The notes under the pieces: generated by a model
Database searches by the model: none
What the model was told of the DNA's origin: nothing
The model's input: only the letters and a program-made list of their open reading frames with translations
Source of the DNA: Neodontobutis hainanensis
Lineage: Eukaryota; Chordata; Actinopteri; Gobiiformes; Odontobutidae
Length of the DNA stretch: 64,000 nucleotides
Reading direction: 5' to 3'
Assembly: GCA_024349245.1 (NCBI GenBank)
Contig: JALDNG010000449.1
Span: 1 to 64,000, forward strand
Made by a program: the position numbers and the translations under genes
In this document: one piece after another, positions 11,008 through 23,061 of the stretch
Numbering within the stretch: position 1 is the stretch's first letter
Layout: every line of letters starts with the position of its first letter

Positions 11008-14000
11008 CTCTCGTCTGTTTATTATGTCATTTTTATCTTATTCGTAAAAATATACCATTTTCATTGTGTCAAATATTTTTATTTTCTTTTATTTAAAATG
11101 ATTTAAATTAAAAGCCCACTTTAATAGGTATTGACATTCATTCGAACAAATACTAACCATGTGAAAGATATTAAGCTATTTCAAATCATCTGTGTCAATT
11201 CTATCGTATCAACCCTTCTATGTTTTAGTTAGTTTTTTATTTATTGTTAAAAAGTTTGAATGCGTTTAACTTTTCATCATGTTTCATAATTTACTTCATG
11301 TAGATTCTTTAACACTTAAAATTTAAACAAAACACACATTAGTTTAACCATTCACTCATTTTTGTTAAGCTTAAATTCTCAAGAACGCGCAATTTTATGT
11401 GATCAGATTTGAGAAACTGGTTTATTTTGTGAGTAAAAATATCAGTTTCATATATTTTAGAGAGAAAAAACCTTGCAAACTATTATTAATATCAGGTCTT
11501 AAAGGAAAAATTAATATGATAAAATGAGTTTAGTTTGAAATCAACATAGTTCGGTAAAAATACTTAATTTAAGCAATATCTTCAACAATTAAATAAAGTT
11601 TGACTTAAAAAAAATATTTTTCAAATTTAATATTTCTTTCATATCGGAAACTTCATGGAAATAGTGGTCACTTATATTTTGTTAAATATATGATATAAAT
11701 CGTTGTCTTTTTTGATGTACTTTAGCTAAAAATATTTAAAAGTGTTATTTTAAGTTCGAGCACACTTAAAAAGAGTACACTATGAGCTGTGACTACAGAA
11801 ATTTACCTTAATCGATTTTTTATCAATGCCCGGTCCTATTTTATGAGACATTAAAAATCTGAATAAGTTCAAATTAACTCATAGCTATTATTTGTTTAAC
11901 TTTAATATAATTATATTTTTAATTCAATATTTAAATTTAGACTGAATAAATGCTGACCTTCCAGTCATATGACATTAAGATACATATTTGAATAATACCG
12001 CCATATCACTTACAATATGCTTGATTTAAAAACAAAAAGACATAAAAATGCCTTAAATTCTATAATTTCAACATAAACTACTTCTCAGAAAAAAATGATT
12101 TTTTAACAAGATTAAAATGCATAAACAGTCTTTTTTAAACTTGTGGCGAATAATAAACTATTGGTTAGATTTAATCTTTTAATTCCAATTTAAAAGGTTA
12201 TTTCACATAGATATAGGAAAACAAAAACTTATCTGTCATACTCAAAAGTTAAAGTTTGTTAATTTTCATAATTTAGAGTTTAAAAAACCAGTTATATTTT
12301 TTAAATTTCATTAATCAAATATTTTTGAAAAACGAGCTAAATTTTTATCAACTTACATCATTTCGAGTGGGAAATATGATAGATCCAAAAGATAATAGTC
12401 TCGTTATAACTCGTGCTTCTCCTGAAACTATAATGGTGAAAATGTTAATTCAACAAATTATGATTGCAGGTCAGAAATTATATTTTTACCTCATCGATTA
12501 AAAATAGTTTTCAGCATTAAAAATAAATTCTAATGGCCATAAATTTTGTTCGACATTTATCTTATAAATGTAATTTTTGATTTCAACAATCTATTCAAAT
12601 TTCTATAATTTTGGAGATCTTTCCAAAAATTAATTTTCAAAAACTAACTGATTATTATATTGACATATTTGAAACAATCCCCGTTAAAACTATCCTTCTC
12701 TTTGCTTTTGGTATTTTTATGAAAACAAAATAGTCAAAATTTTCCTCCCAAACTCCTTTTTATGGAAGCATAATAAACATTAAACAAAATTTATCATTTT
12801 CATAAATAAGCTAAAATCAAAAAGTATTTCGTAACCTTTGAAATCCATGTTTTGCTATCTTTTTCGTACGTTAAAGAATATTAAAAATCGCGTATAAATC
12901 CAAAAACTATGATGTTTGATGCCATTTTAACATATAAAAGCCAAAAAAGCTTTTCGTATTATATAGCACGATATTAATGGCTTAAAACAAACAGTTCAGG
13001 TAACTATTATCGTAAGAAAATAATTTCAAATTCTGAGAGCAAAAATTACTTGTTGAGAAATAAACGTTAATATGAAGAAAATATAAACACTATTCGTACG
13101 CTTGACTTTTCCCAAAGAGGTAAACTCATATATACTCATTTATTAAATTCTGCATTTTGTGTTCTTAACAGCTGCAACACGTAAAAAACATCAAGTAAGA
13201 AAGAATATCGCACTTCATCGTAAATTCTTTGCATGTCGCTTGAACTAACCGAAATTATATCTATGTAGGAGAAAATTATTTTAATGAGTTGCGCGCAGAC
13301 TCAACACATCTTTAAATAGACTTATTGTTCTTAGGGTTCTGTAATTTACATGAAAATATTATTTATGAAATTTTAATTTTTTCAGATATTGATTAAAATT
13401 GACCAGGAAGAATGTATGTTGATTTAAACTCACCAAAAATTTGATAGATATTTCGAGACTTTAGAAATTCGTTCACTTTAATTTGATCAGAGTTAAATTG
13501 CGATACATGAAATAGATTTGACTCAATTTAAAACAGTCAACAAGTTAAATAAAAAATCCAAACAATGCAAGCGTTGAAGCGGATTTTATGTATTTTTAAT
13601 GATTAGCATTTCAATTTTCCAGAAAACTACTTTATTTGCTATTTTCATTTGGAATAAATTCATCAACATTTTTGTTCAAAATTAAACTGATTCTTCGATT
13701 TAAGATATTATAAGAAGAATAAAATTCCCACAAAATTTAAAATAAGATTTCAATCAAAATTATATTTGGTATTAAACATCGATTTATTCAAGGAAACAAC
13801 AAATAAAGCAAAGTGAAAATTTGTGAACTGCGCATGTTTATAAATACATTCTCATGCAAAAAACATCTATGAATACAATTACATCAAAGATAACGTATAA
13901 ATCATATTATCATCATCCTTAATAAATAATCAAAGTTTCCTTAAGAAATTATAAGATGATAATATTTTGAATTTCCCTTTTCTAATTCTATACATATGTA

Positions 14001-16273
14001 TCTTTATCATAAATTTGAATAGTATCATGCTATTTTCTCTTAAATTTTATAAAATATGATCGACTAAAATAATAATGGAGTATTTTTGAACTAATAAATT
14101 TCTTTATAGAATAAACAAAAATTCATCTTTAAAAATTACACTTTATCTGATCATCCCAGTTAAATAAAAAAAATTATTTTATATTGAGAATTTAATTACA
14201 TATTATGATGTATTAACAATTGGTTTGAATTTAAGAAGGTTTCATTCGCGCATGAAAAAAAAACTGGTGTTAATCACGTGGAAGGTTTATAAAAAACTGC
14301 AAACCTATGAAAGCTTGTTTGAATGAAAGAGCATTGTATATTCATGGTTAGATATCCTTGGAGTTTAAGTTGACTTAAGTATCTCAAATCACTATTAAAA
14401 TTAATAAATAAGTAAAACCCCAATACAGATTATTCACAAACAATAATATGAAAATAAACCCATCACTGTTGATGAATTAAAAGTTCCCAAAGAAAAATGG
14501 AAAATCAATATATTTACCGTACATATTTGAATATAAATCTGAATGTAATAAATAATTATTATTTTAAACTTTTTAAAATTTATGTCGTATAGCTCAAGCA
14601 CACCTAGTAATCCATTATACTTAGATAACGTGCGCATGAGTATGAATTATTTTAAAAAATAGCAAGGATCTTTATTTTCATATCAAAGTAAAAATAAATC
14701 GATTTAGTTAAGTTTCCTATGTCGTATTTTTGCGAAAATTGAAGTTTCGACACAATAAACTTTTTAAATAGACTATTAACTCTTTAATCGCTGGGCAGTG
14801 ATTATTCACGAAGAATGTGAAATTAATTTTGCCTAGAATAAATAAAATTTGGACTTCAACTTTCAAAGTAAACCACGCACGCGCATTTGAATTCCATCTC
14901 TAAGCGCTTCGCCCTAATTCGTTTTTGTTTGGCACCTTTCAATGTTACAAAAAACTATAATTTAGCAAAATAAATATCAATTTATCGTTTAAGTTTCTTA
15001 GTTTTAAAAACAAATATTTGAAATATTCAGACGAATCTAATTGTGTTGACTTTGAAAAAAACTCGGAATCTTGATTTTGGAGCAGTTTGAGTTACATTTA
15101 GATAATTTTAACCTTAAAAATAATTTTAATAACCTTTAAAACTGAGTTCGTTGTATCCTTATGAAACTGCGTTTATATATAAAGTGAAAGTAAAAGTCAG
15201 ATGGATACTTATATGGGTGTGGACTGAACATCTTGTATCGTCAAACTATTTCGTAATTTTTGAAATATATAATTTCTCACTTGATCACAGCTGTATTAAT
15301 CAATATTGTTATCAAATGAAAAAAATATTGTAAAATTATCAAAAGTGAAATAAATCTAAGGTAACGCCTTGATGTGTTAAAAGTTTTAGTCTACTGAAAA
15401 TTAAAAATTTCAAGATTATCTTTAATTAAATTCACTTAGTCTTAAAGTTGATGTACAAATTTTAAATTGAAAAGTATACAATCTTCTTATGATCGAAAAA
15501 TTAAAGATTTAACTTGAAGATCTATCTAGACGCAGGCGTAATAAATTTATACTGTCTCATAAATTTACATTAGTTATTGAACAAATAAATGTTAAAGATA
15601 ATATTATATTCACGATAAAACGAAAAAACATTGAAAAAATTAAATATCGTATCTTATACATTTAGATTAATTTTGTCAATATTAAAACTTCGAACTAGTT
15701 TCATCAATGAATTTGTTACATTACGGCTGTTAAGATAAAATGTCTCAATTTAAAAGGTTGAAAATAAAATTTATAAATTTATAACCTGCCAGAACATGGG
15801 ATTTAAGATATTATTTAACGATGATTTGACAGGTAAAAATGCAACAATACTTGCCTTATATTAATAAACATTGAAAACCTTTATTTTTAATTTTTTTAAA
15901 GTTTTTTCATATAAGCTTCTTAAAGGTTAAATTATGTTTAAGGATTCGATTTCCTTCAACGAATGTTAACTTTAATATACTTTAAAAACGTTGATCTGTT
16001 ACACCGCCAGACCGCCAATAAACATCCTGCATTATTAACCTTGATTTTTGAACTCTCAATTAAGTTTCAAAAATATCACCGCCATTAACACACATTTGCA
16101 AAATTTTATGCGGTTCAAGAATGGGAAACATTCCAACGATTAAAAAGATCAAAAAAATATAGTAAAGAAATTTTTTTTTGCAGACTCATCTTAAACGTTC
16201 AAATAAAAATTCAATTTAACTTGAATGGATCCTTCAAACATGATATTTTAATTTCAGTTGTAGGTCGGGTTAC
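11008..16273. other. AT-rich intergenic stretch
   Basis: Some 5 kb of A/T-dominated DNA follows the TBP stop. The listed small open frames (for example near 14434-14637 and 15151-15333) look like chance. No repeat unit, RNA gene or conserved motif was recognised. Downstream exons of the CSL-like gene, such as its IPT domain, could be hidden near 15900-16270, but I did not find them. Confidence 0.45.
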
Positions 16274-16840
16274 GAACAACAAATGAAAAATTTGTTTGTC
16301 TGGTAACGAACAAATGTAAGAGAGAAAGATAGGTTTAACGATCTAAACGACCGATTGCAAACGAAGAAAGAGGACCATTCAGTGCCGACGTTGTTTAACT
16401 CTTATTACTTATCTAGTTTTATACCCATGAGTAGGCCAGTTTCCTTAATTTCAATTTTTGTGCTAACTTAAGTTTCAGTCTACGAACCGAGTTATGGACG
16501 GAGTCTGATCAGCAACCCGAGATGTCACTTTAGTTCCGTGGCTTAAGAGGGCTAAGTTTTATAAGGATGATCTCATGTCCACAGGTAATTTTTCTTAAGC
16601 TGTTTACCCAAAAAAGTGAAATGTAACAAAGTATCCTTTGGAAAAATCGAAAAAGCTGAATTTTTTAACCTATTTAGTTATATCGTTATCATAAACATCC
16701 CACCATTATAAAAAACCTTCTTCTGGGTTTTATAGAAAAATTGTGTTGTCTTTACTTTTTCAACTGATGATACTTTTGGTTGATATAAATATTTTCTGAC
16801 AAAAAAAACTGAATAGTTTTCATTAAAAGCCCTAGTGAGC
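16274..16840 (-). CDS. CSL / Suppressor of Hairless-like DNA-binding protein (partial)
   Basis: CSL is the nuclear DNA-binding effector of Notch signalling. The clearest exons are 16551-16488, 16462-16425 and 16400-16274, with introns of 25 bases (16463-16487) and 24 bases (16401-16424). They give SHGTKVTSRVADQTPSITR, then TKIEIKETGLLMELNNVG, then TEWSSFF and later FVRYQTNKFFICC. CSL beta-trefoil domains share the pattern GTKV...QT.STR...E...W..FF, followed by a Tyr/Gln/Thr-containing strand ending in Cys. Upstream, through a 31-base intron (16552-16582), come NSLRKIT and then an open frame (about 16833-16684) with ENYSVFF and KKVFYNGG, matching the positions of KNYCTA and KMFYGNS in human RBP-J. 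Joins above 16583 are uncertain. Missing are the extreme N-terminus and the C-terminal IPT domain. It is diverged, and may be a pseudogene or a gene with long unseen introns. Confidence 0.5.
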
Positions 16841-19800
16841 GGAGAGTCTCATGTTTCATTGAGAAACTATTACGACAAGTTTATCAAAAACAAAAGATTT
16901 TGATAACTCGAAAAAATAGTAAAAAATCTATTTATGTCATTCATACCTATCTCTTTATTTCAAACTTTGCTACTTTAAGTATCGACGGTAGCGCGTGTGA
17001 AAAGTCAAAACTATTCAAGTTGTACGCAAGCGCCTTTTCGGAAAATTGGTAAAAATATTCGTGGTCCTGATATTCAATTAAACCATTTAATTCATACATT
17101 TCATGATTTTTAATAATCTCCGATTAGGAGTGGAACGATTGATAATGTATGCTCATTGAACTTTTATTTGAAAAACTACGATAAAAATCGACAAACCTAT
17201 CTCGTGGTCGAGTAATCCTCAAGTCATGAAAATAGTTTAGTTAATGGGTTAGTGTTTAAGATCAAGAAAATAAAAATTTAGTTCTCAAAAAAAGAGAATT
17301 GGATAAAAAAATGATGTTAAAATTTACTAAATCAAAAAGTGACTTCACTTTATACGCTATCAAATATTTTGACCAATAATGATGCCTACAGCTGTTTTTT
17401 TATTGCACAAGTTAAGCTACAGTTGACTGCCATGACTTTATGTCTTAAGAACATTTTTTTCTGATTGAGAATGAATAAGACCAAAATCGACTAACGCATG
17501 CGCTTGTTATTTTACAAAAATATTTATTTCCTATTTAAAATTTTATTTGTTGAGCTAAGGTCTTTTGAAAAACTAATTTGAACAAGAAAAACAGATTATC
17601 TCTAATATAAAGGTGTTTAGTTTCAGGTTAAATACCATGATAATGGTAAAAGTAGAAATGTTTCGAATTTTGACAAAATGTTTTTCGTTTGAGGTTTATC
17701 AAATTTATAAATAATACCAAACAATGATCAGAAAAACCTACTTTATCTGAAATTACTGTCAAAAACACTTAAAATAGTTTGTGGAATGAAAAGATTCAAT
17801 GAAATTCAAGGATGTAATTGGGATTTTAATTTTGCAATGCAATGATCAAGTTATCCAAGATCAAAAGAAATCAGATCACCTTTCTGTAATTTAAAACTCA
17901 AAAATATTTTGTTTCGTTTCTACAAAAAGACGTAAATGTGTAAATTCCTTTCTTCATAAAAAGTCATGTTTTAAATTTTCTGCTTACATGACTTAATTGG
18001 GAAATAATGGAAAAATTCGACGATTCAAACCTAAAACATAACTGTGGAAAGTTCTCGTTATTTTTGCGAAAATTTTATTCCTCCAAAGAATAACGGCAAA
18101 ATTGAATGAAATAAAGACAACAAGAATGTTCGTAACGAAATAATCTAAACTGAATAAAAAGTTTTTAGGGTGAATACATGGACACCTTTAAAAAAGGACC
18201 TATTGTTTTTTTAGAATATGCCGAAATAACTCGACTTAACGATGTTTTAAAGTTATTTCTCCATATATGAAACCTAAATTCTATAAATCGCTTACATAAA
18301 TTTATATACGGCAACATTTTTATGTTTTTTTCATTCCCTTGAATAATTATGATATTTCGAAAAAGCATCCAAATGATAAAATGTACATGAGTTCAAAGAC
18401 ACTGAAATATCAACCGAATAGTTACGACTAATAACGGCTAAACTCAACGTTCATTTCTTTCATTTAAAAGAATTTGTTATAAATCTAAAAATTTTATGAC
18501 ATTGTTCAGATTTTTAATCTAAATTAAGTGAGTTCGATTCATTTTTTATTTTAAATGATGATGTTACATATCCCTAAATACGCTTATGGTCTTATTTAAA
18601 ACTGCAAATGTAAAAATATTTTGCAGTTTAATTTTTGAAATACGTTTCTGACAATGGCTAAATGAACGACATTAAGTATTTGAGAAAATTTTATCGATGT
18701 TTGACAAGTTTGGATGAACAAACGTAGAGATGCCATAAATTTTCTGTCCTGTTCAGATATATTTTGAATTTAAAGAAAATTTTTACAAAAAAATGGAAAT
18801 CGAAAAACCATCAAAGAAACACATTCTGAGTCAGATGGTCGGAAGCATTTAATATATTTCGTTTAAAAACGTCCCTCCTCGTAAAACGTGGGGAAACGAA
18901 TAAAAGCTTTTCTATATTCCCACCATAAACCTTTACAAAATTAAATAAAACAATTATAAGTGGATACTTGAAAATTTTCTAACTTCTACTTTCAAAAAGA
19001 CAATGAAACGAACAAAGCCGATTTGGATATCGCTGAATTCTACTTAAATTATGATACATTTACAATAAAATTGGCATAAAATAACTCAAAAAGATTTCCC
19101 ACTGTCTGTCTTCGGTAAACAGTCAACGTAAATTGTTATTTTCACAGCATATTTTTTTTGAATATTGAATTAATGCAAACAACAAAACTAATTCATTATA
19201 ATTCTGTATCTTCAGCAGGTTTCTAACTATATGGATAAAAATTTTCCAGTAAACTGAAAAAACTAAATTTAAGAATGTTCCTCAATTTTAGCTTTATGTA
19301 ATTTTTATAATTCACACTCATTTTCGAAACGACGAAATATTTGAGGTATAAAAATGGATTCCCTTAATAAATCTCACGAAATTTTTAATAAAAATTACCT
19401 ATTTTTGTATTGAACACGAAGTTATAAAGTATGAATTAGAATTAGAAATGGTAATAAAATGATGTATTACTTTTATAAAATGACTTATATGAACTACAAA
19501 GACGTTCCCACATGATTGTAAAAACCGAAACTATCCGAATAAATTCACATTATTTTGCTCGAATTAGCCATTCAAAAATAATTTTATAATCTGCCAAAAA
19601 ATAAAAGTTAACTATATCATAAGTTTTTAAAAATAAGTTTGTGGATTATGAAGAGCGTAATTTAATAGAGCATACTAAATTAAGATGTGAATTAAAAAAT
19701 GAAAATTGAAACCAGGTGCAGTCCACTTTATAATACTAAGTCACAGAATAGTTGGATTCCTAACGTGTTCAGCTTAAGAACACGGGTTATTAAATCATTT

Positions 19801-21250
19801 TGTGTACTCTGTTGTTTGAAAATCATATCAAATGCTTAAACTAAAAGTTTGAGCCGAATTATTTGTAGATTTAAGTTAAAACATAATAACTATATTCAGG
19901 ATATCTTACAAGGTAAAATTCCTGTTATTTGTTCAGTTGATAATTTTAGCTTTATAATAGTTCTCTAAATAGTTGAATTAAAAAAATGCAATTAAAATAA
20001 CAATAAAATTGATGCTATGACAAAGATAAACCGATGAAATGTCTGAAATAGTTCTGTTTTTGTGATAAAATTGAATAAAATTTAAAAATGTGCAGTTTCA
20101 CAATAAAAATAATTAAAATCATGTGAATAAGAAAATCAAAAATTTTTATCCACACAAAATACACGACATGTTAAAATGTTATTATTCAAATCGACATATC
20201 ACGATTCTAAATCGTGATAAGTTAGAATTTGACATCGAATATTTAAAATTATTTAAAGATTAAATTAATATCTCAAATTTATCCTGAACGACGCCTTATG
20301 ACGCATCTGCGCTATATTAGTTGCAGAAGTGGGAAAATATTCAATTCCCAAATACGGTGAAATTACCACGTAACATGTTTTTGCACCAAATCATTAAATT
20401 TATGAATATTCAAAATTTTTGTGAAAAATTGTTATCATATGCTAGATTTTTATAATACTTAAAATTTTAATTATTACTTGATTAAATTTAATCCTATTAC
20501 GCCAATCGTTCTAGCACTAAAAGGTGAAACTACATAAATCCTTTTTAATTTGAGGATTTATATATGATGATATTACCTTCCGTCATAAAATAATTTATAT
20601 TCCTGCAATTACAAACAATACAATCGAAAGAGCGGCCGGAAGACAAAGTTGATTTTATATTTGACATTTTTAAAACTAGAGACCGCTGATTAAAAATGAT
20701 CTGTTTTAAATCAAAAACTAATATATACTTTGGGAATTTAAACATAACAGGTAGTTGTTGATTTTTATTCCCAATTATCAAAATTCAAAAATAATTTTCC
20801 GGATTAAATTTAAAAATAAATATAAAAATATGGATTTTAAATAAGTTTAAAATTTATTTGAATTTCAAATAAGACTATTTATAATAAAATATAATAAAAA
20901 GCGTGCGGTTCCATTCGGCACATTTCATTCTGTGAAATTAATGATTTGATTGTTTAAATCGAAATTTTATCTGTCGGCGATTTTTACGTTGAAAATAAAC
21001 TATCAAAGTAGTTTATATTTAACTTAAATGTTTATCTGGTAGGATTTAGCCTCCAAGAAATTATAATGTGAAAAAAATTCATTTTGATTTTCATCGTCGT
21101 GACGATTTATATCGTATGAATCAATTTTGAATTATTCATTCAAAAAACGTTGAATTAAAATGTCGATTTTTCATATGTTAACATTGTAAAGCCTTAAATT
21201 ATTTCTATCCATTTCCCAACGTATTTATTAACTGGGAACTAATTGATAAA
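16841..21250. other. AT-rich stretch with no firm gene
   Basis: A coding-like stretch of about 33 codons on the minus strand (17054-16955; QFSEKALAYNLNS, later ILKVAKFEIK) could be another exon of the CSL-like gene, but I could not align it. Small perfect hairpins occur at 19764-19784 and 20197-20219. Nothing else was recognised before UGCG. Confidence 0.4.
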
Positions 21251-23061
21251 ATGTGTCCGTTTAATCGCGAGAAAAAACGACTTATCTCAAATTTTAACAC
21301 TTTGGATACTCATGAAATGCTTGATTTGTGGATATTCTGTTCTCTCCTACTCTTCATTTTGAATACAACAAAAATATTCATTGACATCGTTGCTATTACT
21401 AAAGGGTATGGTACATTTATAAACATCATTTTTCAGAATAGATCTTAATTTTAGAGTTTTGTCATTTAAACGAAGAATAAGAAGCCGAAAGAATATAATT
21501 ACACACAATGGATACGAGGATACTGAAACGTGGCCAAGAATATCTATTATTAAAGTATTCAGAAGTTAAAAATTAGCCAATTTGTCTTGACAGCGTGAAG
21601 ATAAAAAGATTGATAGAAACATATTTTCAACTCGATTATCCTTCAGTAATTACCAATTCAAACAACTAGTACGAAATACACTTTTGCTTTCAATCAAACA
21701 ACAACTCCTGTATTGGATTTATTGAGCAAATTTCATCAAAATACCCCCAAATAAAAACACGTATTCATACAAGTTGATATGTTTCTTAAACATAGATCTT
21801 CTTCCTCAAATAAATGGGAACAACAAAATTCTCAATGTTTGTCAGGGATACGCTGCCGCTACTGGAGAATACATTTGGATAGTTGATGAAAACATACAAT
21901 GTAATAAAACTATTTAACCCGAGGTCAAGTTACGGTACTGAAAGAGCTAGTGACACAATTTGACGATAAAGACGTGGCATTGGTGCATCAAATTCCATTG
22001 ATTAAAAACTACGATTCTTTAGAAGGTTCAATTAACATGGTATGAACTTTAATTGAAAAATAAGACATATTTTTTAACACACCAAGCCAGATTTATATAT
22101 TTCTGTGATGCAGTTGGAATACTTTGCTTGGCAGGAATGTCAATGATGTACGATAGAGAAAAACTAGACGAGATCGGTAAATGATTTTCATCACAATAAG
22201 GCGGCCTAAAATCATTTGTAAAATTTTTATCCGAAGATTATTATTTAGCACACGCAATCATTCAGAGGTACGGAAGGATGTTTCATATCTTTAGGGGCTA
22301 TACAGTCAAATTATCTTATTCTCCTGCAATCCAAGACTGTTCAGATTTTACAGTTAGCTTATTCAGTGAACGAATGATCAGATGGACAAGACTTCGACTC
22401 AACGTCCATTTCATTCTCACTTTATTGGAACCAGTTATTCATCCCCTTCTATTTTCCCTCATTTCCGCCCTCTGCCTTTCTTATTTAATCGAAATTCCGT
22501 TTATATTCTTATTCATATTATATTTGATGCTAAATTTCTGTCTTGACCAATTTTATATGAATCTCCTTCGAATAGTATGAGTTTGTTTGCTTTTTAGATT
22601 TTTCCAGAAGTTGGGGAATTACAAAATTTATCAAAAAGAACCCAAGCCTATTTCTTACTTCAATTCTTTATAATCCCATATATTTTCATCCTGGCGCTTA
22701 GGAATATTAGGCTTATTGTATGGAGGGGAATGACGTATAAAATAACATGGAAAACCATCATCTGTACAGACGATGCAGAAAATAAAAAAAGCCGTCTTCT
22801 TAGCAAAAGATTCAAGCGCTTCAGAGAGCTACAAGCAATAAACGAGTAACTATCAGGACACTTAATTATTTTATAATTATTTATGTAAAATATTTAACGA
22901 TTCTTTGATGATCTAATATTAGACCAGAAGTAGATGTGTGTTCTGACTTTCTCGCTCTCTTTAAGTTTATACTAAACCCAAAAAACCCGGTACCGAACCA
23001 AGCTTTAGTTGAGGATGGTAAGGATTCCCAATCAGAGGACAAACCCTTACTGATAGTCTAA
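21251..23061 (+). CDS. UGCG: Ceramide glucosyltransferase
   Basis: A Golgi membrane enzyme (family GT21) that transfers glucose from UDP-glucose to ceramide, the first step of glycosphingolipid synthesis. Exons: 21251-21405, 21437-21554, 21577-21645, 21670-21772, 21796-21900, 21924-22039, 22065-22176, 22201-22574, 22598-22845 and probably 22923-23061. Introns are 31, 22, 24, 23, 23, 25, 24, 23 and 77 bases. Visible hallmarks are an N-terminal membrane anchor (about residues 25-48), RISIIKP, ETYFQLDYPSYE, an aspartate in YIWIVDENIQ, LCLAGM, EIGGL, SEDYY (about 271-274), the catalytic RMIRW (about 317-321), and several C-terminal membrane segments. The start may be 21251 or 21317; the second (MLDLWIF) fits the family better. 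Without the last splice, translation would stop at 22847-22849. With it, a 46-residue Asp/Glu/Pro-rich tail ending DKPLLIV is added, which is unusual for the family. Confidence 0.92.

Noticed and set aside
16270..16460. Plus-strand reading EKDRFNDLNDRLQTKK, which resembles the start of an intermediate-filament rod.
   Set aside because: The match ends abruptly and stops follow; the minus strand gives a better-supported CSL reading with proper short introns.
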